Shown here one piece after another: positions 1 through 11,476 of a DNA stretch of 64,000 bases. The position numbers were made by a program, and so were the translations under genes. The DNA is from Phyto melanocephala (taxonomy: Eukaryota; Arthropoda; Insecta; Diptera; Rhinophoridae): assembly GCA_941918925.1 (NCBI GenBank), contig OW799237.1:77573126-77637125 (forward strand), read 5' to 3'. Position 1 is the first letter of the stretch; every line of letters starts with the position of its first letter. The notes below the pieces were generated by a model. That model made no database searches. It had not been told where the DNA came from and worked only from the letters and a program-made list of their open reading frames with translations.

Positions 1-702
1 AAAAACTGGTTATCATTTCACGATACCGAACACCATTGACTGTTTGCGCTTGACATGCCTCATTTTCATAAAAAAAGGTCCAATGATTCCTCCAGCCCAA
101 AAACCACACCACACAGTGACATGTTGAGGATGCATTTGCTTCTCGTGAATCTTTCGAGGATTTTCCTCACCCCAAATGCGACAATTCCTCCTATTGACGA
201 AGCCATCAAGATGGAAATGGGCCTCGTCACTGAAGATGATTTTATCGGCAAAATCAGCATTTTCATGCATGAAGATGCAAATCTTTGGAGACACCAATTT
301 GCTGAGCTCGGTGTCGAATTGAGGTGGATGGAGTTTGAGCGACATCATCACGCACAGCTGCGACATTTTCGTTCGATCGACCTGGTCGAAGGCGCGTTGT
401 TGTCTTTACATCACTAACAGACCCAGTTTCGGCAAATTTATCCATTAATCTCTTTAAAGTTGACTCTTTTGGAGCATTATTGTGACCCCAAATTGATCGC
501 AATTTGCGAACTGTAGCCGCAAAACTTTCACCATTTTGGTAAAACAATTTCACAATGAGAATGCGTTGTTCATTCGTGTAGCGACCCATTTTAACTAACC
601 TCGTACCTTCTACTAGCAAACAATAACAATTGTTCAAATGTCAAACAATGACACTTCGAATGGCGCCAAATTTAAAAATTGCGTTTTAGTTGGGACACCC
701 TT
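1..702 (-). mobile_element. Mariner-like (DD41D type) element, truncated by window edge
   Basis: The right (5') end is seen as a TA dinucleotide followed, on the minus strand, by AAGGGTGTCCCAACTAAAAC. The transposase starts MGRYTNEQR and shows the paired HTH region and an RPGRSNEN..PSTSIRHRAQQ stretch (263-586). A second frame (13-366) resumes with the first catalytic motif FSDEAHFHLDG and the HPQHVTVWCGFW block. Between them the usual 50-60 residues are missing, so the copy has an internal deletion and frameshift and cannot be active. The rest lies beyond position 1. It sits in the intron after exon 2 of the carboxylesterase gene. The DD41D (rosa-like) call rests on similarity to the fuller copy at 44.7 kb. 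Confidence 0.85.
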
Positions 703-727
703 TATAAGAATAATATTTAAAATTTAC

Positions 728-1013
728 CTTAAAACGTAAATTACCCAATGGAGGAATCGCATAGGGAATACCTTGAAAACTTTCATAGGATTGGCCATTA
801 GGCAAGATCTTTTGTTGGCCAACAATGGTGCCCGGTTTTATTTGTACTTTGACCTGTTGCGACGACTAAAAAATAAATAAAATGTTCAATCACTGTATAA
901 ACGATCCTGGTTTTGTTGCGATAAATTAACTTTAAATGTATATTTACCATTCTATAAATAAAATTGTTGATTCTGTTGCTTACTAGACGATTTCTAACAA
1001 AGTTTAGAAGCAT
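728..1013 (-). CDS. Carboxylesterase (alpha-esterase type), first two coding exons, continues off the left edge
   Basis: Exon 1 (948-1013) starts at the first in-frame ATG after a stop and encodes MLLNFVRNRLVSNRINNF followed by IYRM; it ends ATG|GTAAAT. An 82-bp intron ends TTTTTTAG at 866. Exon 2 (728-865) encodes SSQQVKVQIKPGTIVGQQ, then a stretch ending SFQGIPYAIPPLGNLRFK, and stops at the donor AAG|GTAAAT. The GIPYA.PP.G.LRFK block is the N-terminal signature of type-B carboxylesterases, and an intron right after it is common in insect alpha-esterases (family knowledge). The enzymes hydrolyse carboxylic esters and in flies include detoxification and organophosphate-resistance proteins. 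No signal peptide is evident. The catalytic Ser/Glu/His part lies outside the window, so I cannot tell whether the gene is intact; a mariner occupies intron 2. Confidence 0.75.
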
Positions 1014-2219
1014 TTTAACATTCACTTATTCATTAACGAAAAATAAATCGAAACGATTGTTTTGCGTGCACTTGCATAGAATTGTGTGCTTCAGTGATTA
1101 GATGTGACAAGTTTTTGTTCATTTGATGTCACAGATAAAACTTAATAATAATACCAAAATTAATAATATATACCAAAATTAGTACAAAAGAATAACTTCA
1201 TCAAAATGGTTTACATATGTTTGGAATTTTGCCGCTCAATCATGAAAAATTAAGTCAAATGTTATTTACCACATAGATGTTCACATAGGCTAAGTTTTAT
1301 TCAAGTCATTTCGCAAATAAAGTAAAGAAGAAAAAATACCTTCAGCAATAAAACTTTTAAAATAATTCTGGCCAAGGTAGGTTTAACCAGGTGACTACTA
1401 TGAATTTTCTTTCTATCTTTTGCAAACAGTTGAGATCATCTTATTTAAAACCTTGATCAGCGTTGTCAACTTTAAAATTTGTTAAAGAACCTATACCCAG
1501 AAAAAAATCAATAATTTCAAAAAAAAAAAAAAAATCACTGAGTTGTTTACTTTTTTTGTTCCCATTTTTTCCATATAAAAATATAATAATTTCATAACTA
1601 CCATATTGCATATGACTAGCGACCTATAAATCTATAGATAATATGCAAATTTCTACCAATGTATATATTAACCTCATCAGGGTGTGAATTGTTGCTCTGT
1701 AAAAAGAAAAGTTTTTTCGTATCAATTTTTGTCTTTTTTCACCTTTCTGATGCATCTGCATATTATACCCTTTACCTGTGGTGCACAAGGGTATATATAG
1801 CTTTGTCATTCCGTTTGTAATTTCTAAAATTTTCATTTCCGACCCCATAAAGTATATATTTTCTGAAAGCTTATGAATAGAGGAGTCGATGTCCGTCTGC
1901 CCGTGTGTTGGTTGAAATCAACTTTTAGAAGCAACTATATGCTCCTCAGATCTGTGTATGGTATAGTTTGTGCTATATATATTCTGTGGTTCTGACGATT
2001 GCAAGATTACGAAATCTTTTTCGATTTGAAAATGTTAAGTGATATTCGTACATCATTTGTTTAGTTAGTAATTATACTTATGATCTGGCAACTCTTATAA
2101 CATATGTGTTTTGTTTACCTTTTCTGGTGAAAAATTCTATGATACAGAGGCATATTATTTATATATAAGTTCCAATATTTATAAAATTATTGTTAAATAA
2201 ATAATATAATAAATTAAAT
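1014..2219. other. Divergent intergenic region between esterase and Vps20
   Basis: The two genes are transcribed away from each other. Apart from one DINE-like fragment (1764-1960) I see AT-rich sequence and homopolymer A runs near 1503-1535 and 2312-2322, and no further ORF or RNA gene. Promoters of both genes must lie here but no core motif is convincing. Confidence 0.6.
1764..1960 (+). mobile_element. DINE-1/Helentron-like non-autonomous element, 5' fragment
   Basis: Begins TATACCCTTTACCTGTGG, then the family core with ATTTCCGACCCCATAAAGTA and GGAGTCGATGTCCGTCTG. This core matches my memory of Drosophila DINE-1/INE-1 (a rolling-circle Helentron derivative) and is shared by about ten other copies in the window. 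The 3' hairpin end is missing. Confidence 0.75.
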
Positions 2220-2996
2220 ATGGGAGGCTTATTTACGAAAGCTAAAAAGCCTCAAAGTAGAGTTACAGAACAAGACAAAGCAGTTTTAGTAAGTAGAATA
2301 GAACATATTACAAAAAAAAAAAATAAATAAATAACTATTTTATAGCAACTTAAACAACAAAGAGATCGTTTAAAGCAATATCAAAAACGTATTGAATTAA
2401 CTTTGGAAAATGACAGACAATTGGCTAAAAAATGCCTATCACAAGGACGGAAAGAGTAACATACTTTTATTTATATATACTTTTTTTCATTTATATTAAC
2501 CGGGTATTTTTTTAATTTTGTTAGACGGGCGAAATTGCTTTTGCGTAAGAAAAAGTTCCAAGAAAATTTGCTGTCCAACACGGATAAGCAATTAGAGAAT
2601 TTAGAAAAACTGGCTGCTGATATTGAGTTTGCCCAGGTTGAAATTCAGGTATTAGATGGGCTCAAACAGGGCAATTTTGCACTTAAGAAAATGCACGCAA
2701 TATTAGACATTAATGAGATTGAGAAAATCATGGATGAGACACGGGAAGGCGTAGAAAAACAACAAGAAATTGATGCAATATTGTCGGATGTACTGACACA
2801 AGATGACGAAGATGATGTTTTAGCAGAACTAAATGCTTTGGCGGCCGAAGAAGACAATTCAACTGTAGAAATGCAACTGCCAGATGTCCCAACGGAAATT
2901 CTAAACAATGAAGTTGATGAGGAAAATGTTAGTGAAACGATGTCTACTAAAATTAAAGCTGCAAAGAAAATGCCTAAAATTTTGCTTGAAGCTTAA
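2220..2996 (+). CDS. Vps20: Charged multivesicular body protein 6 / Vps20, ESCRT-III subunit
   Basis: Three exons: 2220-2288, 2346-2455 and 2525-2996, with GT-AG introns of 57 and 69 bp; phases join perfectly to give 216 residues. The protein begins MGGLFTKAKKPQSRVTEQDK, with glycine 2 placed for N-myristoylation as in CHMP6. Basic alpha1/alpha2 helices follow (KQQRDRLKQYQKRIE, then LLLRKKKFQENLLSN), then the conserved LENLEKLAADIEFAQVE segment and an acidic C-terminal half (DEDDVLAEL) typical of ESCRT-III autoinhibitory tails, with the PDVPTE region expected to bind Vps4 MIT domains. Vps20 links ESCRT-II to Snf7 polymerisation on endosomal membranes. It looks complete and functional. The recognition is from remembered Drosophila and human sequence. 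Confidence 0.97.
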
Positions 2997-3660
2997 AAAA
3001 AAATATTTAATCAAATTCAAAGATTTCAATCAGTATAAGTTTATTTTTTAAACTAATATTTAAAAGTGTAAGTAAGTAAGTAATACATATAATAAGTCTA
3101 TTTTTTCATAATTATTTTGAATTAACCAAATATAATGCGCAAATAAATGTTGTTATATTTAAAGTACAATAGAAAAGAAATTGACAAATAAAATAAAGAT
3201 TTTATAATTTTTTAATACGGTATGGAAAATAGATAAAAAAAAAATAATAATCGTACATACATTCTAAACTAAATTTTAATAATAATTTTTTATTACAATT
3301 ATAGGTAGGTAGGTAGGTAGAACAAGTAGCTGTTGTGCAGTTTACTTGGGTTCATTATATTGATCCCTTTGTGATACCTGTGCCGATTAAAATTATATAT
3401 ATTTTATATATATCAAATATAAAGAACCTAGCGCCTTTAATGTAACATAGATACATACAAATGTTAACCATCTAAAGAAAACTTGCAAGTTTTGTATTAT
3501 TGAGAGCAAAGTTTGTATTTATTTTTATACTTAAAACTTGTTCATTCATTAGGTAGAAATCAACACACTTAAAAACTGATCCCAAATCAATCACGAGACT
3601 ATAACAAATAGCATCCAAATATTTACTTGTTTTACAAAATTTATGTAGATTTTTTTACGT
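2997..3660. other. Convergent 3' region of Vps20 and the GFOD gene
   Basis: Holds AATAAA poly(A) signals for the plus-strand gene (3142 and 3192) and a short TAGG microsatellite (about 3302-3320). Nothing else is recognisable. Confidence 0.6.
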
Positions 3661-4827
3661 TTACATTGTAGACATGCGGGCGAAACGCATTATTTGATCA
3701 TGATTTGATGGAGTATCTGATGTTATTTGTACTCTTTGCCAAGATTTTGATTCACTTGACTTTCGAATTGCTTCTAAAACTGCCTGAACATAAAGTCCGT
3801 CTTCGAAAGTGGCGGCTGCTTGAACAGGTTCTTTAATCCAAGTTGATTCTTTACTAGCAAATGATTCCTTGAGAGCTCCAATCATCTTGCATAATCCTTT
3901 GATGTACAGACGTGGCAATAGGGACTCGGATGTGGCAATATGTAAATCCTGTACATCTACATAAACGGGTTCTTCTTTCAGTTGTGTTTCAGGTTTGTAT
4001 TTAAAAACAAATAAGTCACCCCCTCGTACCGACAAATGCCCTTGACTACCGCATATCAAAACCTCTTGTGAGAACGTTTTGGCTGGCACTGTGTGGCTAT
4101 GTATTGAAGTTGTAATCAAAGTGCCATTAGACAATTCCATTTGAAAATTACAAAAATCTGGTGCCGATATCTGTCGTATTCCATTAACTTTCGATGTAGT
4201 TTTTGTATAGGCTTTGACGACACCGTGCACTCGCACAGCATGTTGATTAAGCAAAAAACTTACCAAGTCCACAACATGACTACCTACCAAATTCAATGCT
4301 CCTCCACCCATTGCTGCATCACACATCCAGTCGAATTTATCTGGGAACAATGATCCTAATTGTACCCTTATATCAACCAGTGAAATATCACACAGGGGTC
4401 CTATAACCCCTTCCTGTAAACATTTTTTCATATGCGTAAATGCTGGCAGAAATCTGAGTGAATGGTTGACCAGAGATATCAATGTCGGGTAATATTGTGA
4501 TGCTCTTACCATTTTCATGGCGTCAACCTGATTAAGACCCATCGGTTTGTCACATACCACATGCTTGCCTATGCCCAAAGCTTTGACAGAAATTTCTGCA
4601 TGTAAATATGGTTGACATACAATAAACACTAAGTCCACATCTTTGCGTAACAAAACATCATCAATTTTATTTGTATAGAATGATATATTTTGGGCTGTGG
4701 CCACTTCTTCGGCTTCGCGTAAAGTACGACCCCATAATGCTTTGATTTCAAACCCCTTTTCACGTAAAATTGGCACCAACACTTTAGTTATTGCACCTGT
4801 TCCAAAAACACCAACACCAGGCAACAT
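3661..4827 (-). CDS. Glucose-fructose oxidoreductase domain-containing protein (GFO/IDH/MocA family)
   Basis: Single-exon gene of 388 residues. The N-terminus MLPGVGVFGTGAITKVLVPI is a Rossmann NAD(P)-binding start with a GVFGTG glycine motif and is nearly identical in layout to GFOD1/GFOD2 (about 390 residues). Other family marks are ALWGRT (30-35), FYTNKIDDVLL (50-60), CDKP (92-95, the EKP-like motif of the family), a C-terminal oxidoreductase domain with GGGALNLVGSHVVDLVSFLL, and AAATFEDGLYVQAVLEAI. The enzyme fold is dehydrogenase-like; the substrate of animal GFOD proteins is not established as far as I know. The start is the only ATG matching the family N-terminus, and no frameshift is seen. 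Its 5' end faces the small gene at 5160. Confidence 0.93.
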   Translation of the reverse strand: MLPGVGVFGTGAITKVLVPILREKGFEIKALWGRTLREAEEVATAQNISFYTNKIDDVLLRKDVDLVFIVCQPYLHAEISVKALGIGKHVVCDKPMGLNQVDAMKMVRASQYYPTLISLVNHSLRFLPAFTHMKKCLQEGVIGPLCDISLVDIRVQLGSLFPDKFDWMCDAAMGGGALNLVGSHVVDLVSFLLNQHAVRVHGVVKAYTKTTSKVNGIRQISAPDFCNFQMELSNGTLITTSIHSHTVPAKTFSQEVLICGSQGHLSVRGGDLFVFKYKPETQLKEEPVYVDVQDLHIATSESLLPRLYIKGLCKMIGALKESFASKESTWIKEPVQAAATFEDGLYVQAVLEAIRKSSESKSWQRVQITSDTPSNHDQIMRFARMSTM

Positions 4828-5159
4828 GTCAATAAAAATGAATCGAATTTTTAGAAAACTTTTATTTAAATTAAACGACTGTTCATTTCAAATACAATTT
4901 TATTGCTATCAAAACAAAATTAATCACACTTAATGCCAATGAATAAAAAATATCAACAAACCGCAAGGTGGTGAATTTCTATACTTCTTTTTTTTGTTGT
5001 GTACGATTACTCTAATCTCATTTCGATAACACGAAAATCATATGGAGGTTCAAGTATACCAGCACCAGACAATTATTTGGCTGTCAAAAGACAAAATTGC
5101 CATCACAAGTTATTTTCGATCAATTTTATTTTTTTCTTATTGGTTATATATGTAGCCAT
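4828..5159. promoter_or_regulatory. Putative bidirectional promoter gap
   Basis: The GFOD start codon and the ATG of the tentative small gene are 332 bp apart and head to head. The space is AT-rich and has no transposon signature, unlike most non-coding sequence here. Inferred from gene arrangement only; no specific promoter element is identified. Confidence 0.35.
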
Positions 5160-6073
5160 ATGGCCAATAAAAATTATATTACAAGATTATTACTTAATTA
5201 TGAGATTGTCAAATATGTATTTGCCAAAGAGCCTCCTCCAGTAACTGCCATTCGACCTAAACCGAAATTCCCGGATTGGATACCTTATCAGGGTACGCTT
5301 TTACAGGTAATGGTGCCAGCCCAGCTGATTATTATTTTGTGTCCCAATGTTTGTCAAACTCCATATATAAAAAAGTTTTTCCGTTTCAAGAATTGTCAAA
5401 CTCCATATATGTATATAAAGGAGACACAAAGTACGCTCTCTCTGCGCTATCACCTCATGTGATTACACGATGCTCCTTATTAAGGCATTTTTATTCATGA
5501 AGTAATTGCTGTTCGAAGTTTGACGAAGTTTGTTGAAGTTTGACATTTGAAATTAATTAGAAAAGAGAAAGAATTGTTTTTTATTTATGTATGTATGACA
5601 CCTGAAATTTAAAATAAGTAACAATGCGAATTTATTTATCAGGTGGTGTTGACAACGCAGCTGATCTACTTTTTTATTTGCAAAAATGATGATTGCATTG
5701 TCAAATATTATTTATGTTTACATGGATTACTCCTTCCCGCGCAAAAAAACACAAACAAAAACCATGTAGTTTTTGACACATCGACAGTCGAAAGCAACAA
5801 TAAAAAACCATGTTGTTTTTTTAATGTTGTATTTGTTGTAGAATTACCACCACCTGATAAATAAATTCGCCTTGATAAGTAATAAAAAAAGAATCAGCTG
5901 ACGAATCAAGAGTAGCTGATGAATAAATATGCCTTGCTCCTTATATAAAAGTTCTGCATGTGGTCACTTGAGATTTAAACGACGCCAAGCAATAACCAAT
6001 GCGAGAGTGGGACGCAAAACTCTCAAAGCAAGATGAAAAGGACGGCCTGATTGTCTTTATTCGACAACGATAA
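5160..6073 (+). CDS. Tentative small two-exon gene, 70 residues, function unknown
   Basis: Exon 1 (5160-5306) encodes 49 residues: MANKNYITRLLLNYEIVKYV, then FAKEPPPVTAIRPKPKFPDW and IPYQGTLLQ, ending CAG|GTAATG. The only downstream segment I can join in phase is 6008-6073 (acceptor GCGAGAG|TGG), encoding WDAKLSKQDEKDGLIVFIRQ-R and a stop. Exon 1 looks coding (proline/basic-rich, few rare strings) and the size suggests a small mitochondrial or membrane-associated protein, but I do not recognise it. The exon 2 acceptor has a poor pyrimidine tract, and two nested MITEs fill the intron, so exon 2 is the weak part. Another frame over 5955-6050 reads basic (RFKRRQAITNARVGRK) and could be the true exon. 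Confidence 0.4.
5481..5936. mobile_element. hAT-like MITE with 8-bp target duplication
   Basis: Ends are TAAGGCATTTTTATTCATGA and its inverse ATGAATAAATATGCCTTG. The flanks are CTCCTTAT (5473-5480) and CTCCTTAT (5937-5944), an exact 8-bp duplication typical of hAT elements. The body matches the MITE at 13.9 kb, but a second MITE is inserted inside. No coding capacity. Confidence 0.85.
5622..5874. mobile_element. hAT-like MITE nested inside another MITE
   Basis: Termini CAATGCGAATTTATTTATCA and TGATAAATAAATTCGCCTTG form a near-perfect inverted repeat extending to GGTGGT. The host sequence ATAAGTAA is duplicated on both sides (5614-5621, 5875-5882). An interrupted long copy of the same family is spread across 45.9-49.3 kb. 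Confidence 0.88.
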
Positions 6074-6342
6074 TGACAATGACGCGCGAGCGCTTGACCC
6101 GACTAGAGTTGAATTACGACTGATTCTTCTTTATATACAATAATTATATACATATGTATGTATGTATGTAGCCAACTTCTTTTTTCTAAATTCCTCAAAA
6201 TTATTTTAACGGCAAATTCTGCATTAATACATTAATATGAGTATTAGTGGCTGTTTATTCTTGTAAAAAAAATAAAAATTGACGAAATGATTATAAAACA
6301 AACCCTAATTACAAACAATTTATATTATAGTATTACATATAT

Positions 6343-9300
6343 CTAATTTTTATTTGCTGTATCGTTTAATGGCCAGTTTACTTTACTAGTTTTTTCATCA
6401 CTAACATCGTCTGCTGCTTGTTCTAAAACTTCGCTGAGCTGATATTCACTGATGGATGGATTATCATTAGATTGAATTTCTTGCGCTTGTTTCTTAGATA
6501 ATTTTCTTGACGAAATCGTTGCTTTTTTCGCCTTTTTGAGATTTATTTCTCGCTTGACATGAGATCTTAAAACTTTGTTTTCTTCGCGCATTTTTTCTAT
6601 TTCATCTAAAAGAATAAGGTTTTCCTTGAATAGCTTCTCGAATTTTTGTTTTAAATTTTGATCATCTTTGTGATTCGCATGGATTTTCATAACACGTTCA
6701 ATTTGGTTTCTCTGACGTTGAAACTCATCGCGCACGTTGGCATCAAGGGATATAAAACGTTTAAGTTCATCATCATTCGCATGACGTTGAAAAAGTTCCT
6801 TTACGGCCACTTTTAATTTATTGGGAGAGTTTATGAGATTGACGACATGGTAAATCTCACTACATAGATTTTGTATACATTCACGACCAGCCCGGGCTCG
6901 ATGTCTCTCCAATTTAAGTTCAGCCACATTGCTAAGGTATTTGTCCTTCAGTTCTTTGAGTTGCAATTCCAAATTAGAATTGTTTTGATTTAGGCCAGCC
7001 ATTTCGGTCTCCATTTCCATTATGTGTTTGCGTTTATCGTTAATTTGAAATTCCCTGGGCTCTATTTGTGCTTTAAGTTCAACTATTTTGTGATTAAGCA
7101 CCTGTTTGTATTTATCCAGTTCTTGATTCTTATGTAAAAGTTCTTGTATACGTTTCTCTTTGGTATTTATTGCATATTCACGATCGGATATATCCTTTTG
7201 AAGGTCTTCTATATTACGATTTAGACGTCCAATAGTTCTTTGAGATTTGTTGTGTTCTTCCTTTAATGTCTCTACTTCCTCAAGCAAATTGTCGACATCT
7301 TTGGTCAGACTTTCGTACTTCTTTTGTAAAACACCGGCTTTGCCACGCCATAGTTGTGTCTCGTTGCGCTCAGTTGCTAAGCGCTTTTCATATTGTAACT
7401 GAGTTTCTACCATGTTTCGATCATTTTCCTCCTCCACCTGATGGCAGTACTCTACAAATTCAATTTTTTTATCTTGCATTTCCTTCATCAGTTCTCTGAT
7501 AATGTCCTTTCGCTCATGCAGCTGCTTTTTGTAGTCACTTTCTAGACCCTCTACTGTATCCTGTAAGGTTCCAGCTGATTTCTTTAGTTTCTCCTCATAA
7601 CTCTCACGTAATTCCAACATGCTCTCTCGCAAGTTAGTAAATTTCTGATATTCGATTAACATGCGTTCCGAATACTGGTTGGCCAGAGTATCCAGCTGCT
7701 TTTTGTGTTCTTCTTTAAGATCGTTTATTTGAAATGTTATTTGATTCATTTCTTTGGTATGTCGCTCTTCAATTTCATTATTCATACGCTTCTGTTCCTC
7801 CAGAGCTTGACAATAGCTACGGTGTACCTCGGCCATTTGTTGGCCATCGAAAATTTCATTTTGACTTAGTTGATATTGAAACTCTTCGGCCTGTTGTTTT
7901 AGTCGTATTTCTAAGTTAGAGATTTGCTCATTCTTTTCTGCTAATATGTTACGAGGTATTAAGATTTCCTGGCTTCTAAGCAAATCTTGGTCCATGGGGG
8001 CTACTTTTCCTTCTATATTTTCAAGAGCCCAAATAGCCAGTGTACCTCCCTTGGAAACGGCAATCAACAAGGTTCCGTCATATGAGAAACGCAACTTATT
8101 AATGCGAGTTATGAAAAAACGAAAATTAGTGCAAGTACCGCCACCAGCGTCCAAAAATGGCAACTGAACATTAATCAAATCACCAACTTCGTTGCTTATA
8201 AACATTATAGCATCGGAGCGTGATAAACAGACATCCGTTAGTTTTGCTTTAGCTGCCGTACACGGCATCGTTAGTTCTCGAACAATTTCCGACTTTTGAA
8301 ATTCTCTCAATAATCCGGAGTTGGTGACAGCGAATATGGATAAAGGCTCATTAAATGTAGAACACACTGACACATACTCCGTTCCCTTTTGTACGATCTC
8401 TTGAAGTCGAACACCCGTTTCAACGTCCCACTGATAAATGGCCCCTTCATTTCCACCCGATATCAAATATTTATCGTTTTTTGTCCATGACACGGATAAA
8501 ACAATGCCATTGTGACCCTTAAGTGTTACTAACAAATCCATGTTGAAGACAGATGTTATTGCAATATTGCTGTCATAAGCGGCAGCCATCAAATGACCAT
8601 AATTGGAGTATTTTACGTCCTTGCACCTTGGAAAATTGTACGTTTTAACAATCTGTAAATAGTGTAGCAAATGTAGACGTTAATGGTACATTAAGAATGA
8701 CACATGTGTCTAGTCTTACATTAAGTTCATCCATAAATATTTGTGTTATACGCAATTGATCAGAAAATCCTATGGCAGCTATAAGACCAGTTGAATTCAA
8801 TTCAACTATATTAACATCTACCTGAAATTTTCGAACCAACTCAACTTTATCGGTTTCATAATTCCATATTCTAATAGTTTGATCCTTGGCTAGTAATAGA
8901 GAAATCAAGAAAGCATTAATCAGTACAACTACATGTATATATTTTTTTCTTATAACGATAATCGTTAAACTAATATTTATAAAGCATTAATGTTTGAATT
9001 GACAAGTTTAAGTGTAAGCATATACTTATTTCTAGGTCATAACATTTACTTTTCCGTATTGATAACTTAAAAATATATATTTTTAATAAGAACCAATTCC
9101 AGTTTTGTTAAACTGTGAAATGAAACGTTTTTGTGCAGTCAAAGATATGATAATACAGTCTCACAGAACAAGAATAGAACCGCAGGGTATATCGTTTTAT
9201 GTCAAACTTATTTAAACATTTTTATTTAATTATTATGTGGCCAATAGTTGTCTTACACAATTATAAACACCTTAAATACCACAAAGGTTCATTGTTGTTC

Positions 9301-11476
9301 AATGTTGAAACAATTACATTTGTAACAAAGTTAATCGTTTTTAAAAAATAAAATATAAAGAAAAGGCAGTCTCAATATCTATTTAATTTTTTTAAGTACA
9401 TTAGTTGTGCAGAAGCTGCGTCATATAAAATTGTTTTCTTTGTGGTCAGTTCAAAAAACGACCCATCTCAAATAATTGTAGCTTTACAGGAGAAGGTAAG
9501 AACGCAATAGAAACTGTATTATCATAATGCAAATTCGTTTGTTATGCCATGTTCACACGGAAATATGAATCTCGTGGTTCGCTCTCTGAATCTCGAATGC
9601 GAACCCTGCCGTTCAGACGATAGTTCTTGTTTCACTTTGACATTTTTATTTTTTTTTTCAATTATTTAACGCGGCTTTTTGTTTTTTCTGAGGTTTATTG
9701 AAGTCATTCTTCTACATATATTTTTTATTTCTACAATGATTTTTTGCACACAATTTTTTTCTGTTTTCTTTTGTTTATTTTTGTTTTTGATAGCCAGTAC
9801 AGGTAAATTAGCGATTTTTGTTATTAAAATTAGAGATGATAGTAAATTCTTCGAGATTCGCAACAAGATTCAAAATGAACCAGGTAGATTCGCTCTCAAA
9901 ATTTTGTATGGCGAAACTTGTAGATTTAAACAAGATTCGGTCGCAAACCTTGAATGAGAGAGCGAACCTCGATATTTGCCGTCCGTGTGAACATGCTATT
10001 AAACTGTTGGATACTATTAAGTTAAGTTTTTGTGGCGAGGTAAATGTGTTCGTGTGAAATATGTATATTGGAATCGCGGAAAAACTCAATTTCGTAAAAA
10101 AACTACGAGTTAGGGCCGTTCTAGTTGTGATCATCGATGGGTATTTTAAAAATGTGTGTCCTTACATGCTGTCATAATTATGGGCTTCCAGGAGCATAAG
10201 GATATATCTACAATTTCTCCAATATGTATTGAGGCGCCCAGAGGTTGAAATTTTAACTGTTTTGCTTTTAATGTTTCTGGAACTATTAAAATGCCAACAT
10301 AAATTTGGGCATGTTTGGTCGTCACTATTACAGTTTCTTGTTTGCTGTCAATCGCCATGTTAGTTATTTGGTACAATGGCTCAGCATAGTTTGTAATGGG
10401 AATTGTTAATATTGTCTTGCGTTCGAATTTAAATTTTGAAACCCGCTCGAATACAAAGACCATATTAAAAATTGCAAACGAAAAGCCACGTCCAAATGCC
10501 GTCATACAGACGACTCGAGTGTCGAAAAGTTTTTCGGCTACTACATTTTTGTGTTGGTCATTTTCACGATCGAATGTTTCTTGGTCAAGCAAAAGATCAA
10601 ATACTTCAGCTTCCATTGCCTTTTGCCGCAATTTAAATTCACCATTCTCCACTAAAACTAACTCACTCGAACTTGTACCAACCATTAAGAGATCCATGGC
10701 TAAGAAAGCAAGGGAAGTGGTAATAAAATTTGATTTCAGATTATTCGTTACATTAAATCCTTTTTCGGATTTTGTTTGCAGCATTAGAATGTTGTTGCCA
10801 CCTACGGCAATAAGACTTGTATCTTGAGGATTACATGCTATACAATCTGCACTGCCGCGAGTATTCGGAGGACACGAGCGTCCCTCGTAAACTGTTGACG
10901 ATTTATCCAGTACTAACATGCACAATACATCGTCGGGATGTTTAGCAAGCAGTGTCAAAGCTTTAGAATCGGCTGTAAATAGCATTTGTTGTACAGTTAC
11001 ATTTTTACATGTTTCGGGCAAATCCAATGTACGCCGTTTCTTTAATGTATTTAAATCGTAAATTGAAATATTCTTCAAGCTACAATTTGCATAAATTGAA
11101 ATTAAATATTACTTTTGAAATTTGGACTACTCAATATTATACCCTTTAGACTGTTCCAATATTGCCAATAATTTACGATGAGGACTAATCTGCACAATTA
11201 GTGCTGTTGTATCTTCCGGCAATCTTAAAAAGTAATTTTACATTTTACATTTTGTATAGTTAAACGAGTTAAAGTATTTTACAATTACCTTAAAAATCGT
11301 TGCTTATTTAAAACAAAATCATGAAAGGCCAACACTCCTTCTACCGGATAAATGACCTCTTGTTGCAGATTGAAATGTATATTACCCAAAATATCAGTTC
11401 GCAAACCATAAATATGTTTCGGACGTAAATTAACAACATTAACTGTTGCCGAATTTTCCGTTCGTAAGGTGTCCAT
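6343..11476 (-). CDS. CFAP57: Cilia- and flagella-associated protein 57 (WDR65-type WD40/coiled-coil protein)
   Basis: Five exons on the minus strand: 11289-11476, 11143-11223, 10166-11079, 8720-8889 and 6343-8652. All junctions are GT-AG and phase-consistent, giving 1220 residues, close to the roughly 1250 of vertebrate CFAP57. The N-terminal 650 or so residues carry WD40 repeats (SPHRKLLAILEQ, KDQTIRIWNYET, GHNGIVLSVSW, ISGGNEGAIYQWDVETG, GGTLAIWALENIEG). From about residue 690 to 1170 the protein is an almost continuous coiled coil (NEQISNLEIRLKQQ, RRKRQ-like heptads), then a basic/acidic tail ending DTANKN. CFAP57 is an axonemal component linked to inner-arm dynein and the nexin-dynein regulatory complex, so in a fly it should act in sperm tails and ciliated sensory neurons (family knowledge). 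The last intron is only 67 bp; the 1276-bp intron 3 carries a MITE. Confidence 0.93.
9548..9995. mobile_element. MITE in CFAP57 intron 3
   Basis: Inverted ends: CATGTTCACACGGAAATATG on the left and the inverse of CCGTGTGAACATG on the right. Similarity continues inward through a GAGGTTCGCTCTCT-like block on both arms (about 45 bp). No clear target duplication and no transposase. Confidence 0.65.

Noticed and set aside
9679..10134. Overlapping frames on both strands within CFAP57 intron 3
   Set aside because: They fall within the intron MITE and its flank, with low-complexity composition; spliced CFAP57 explains the region.
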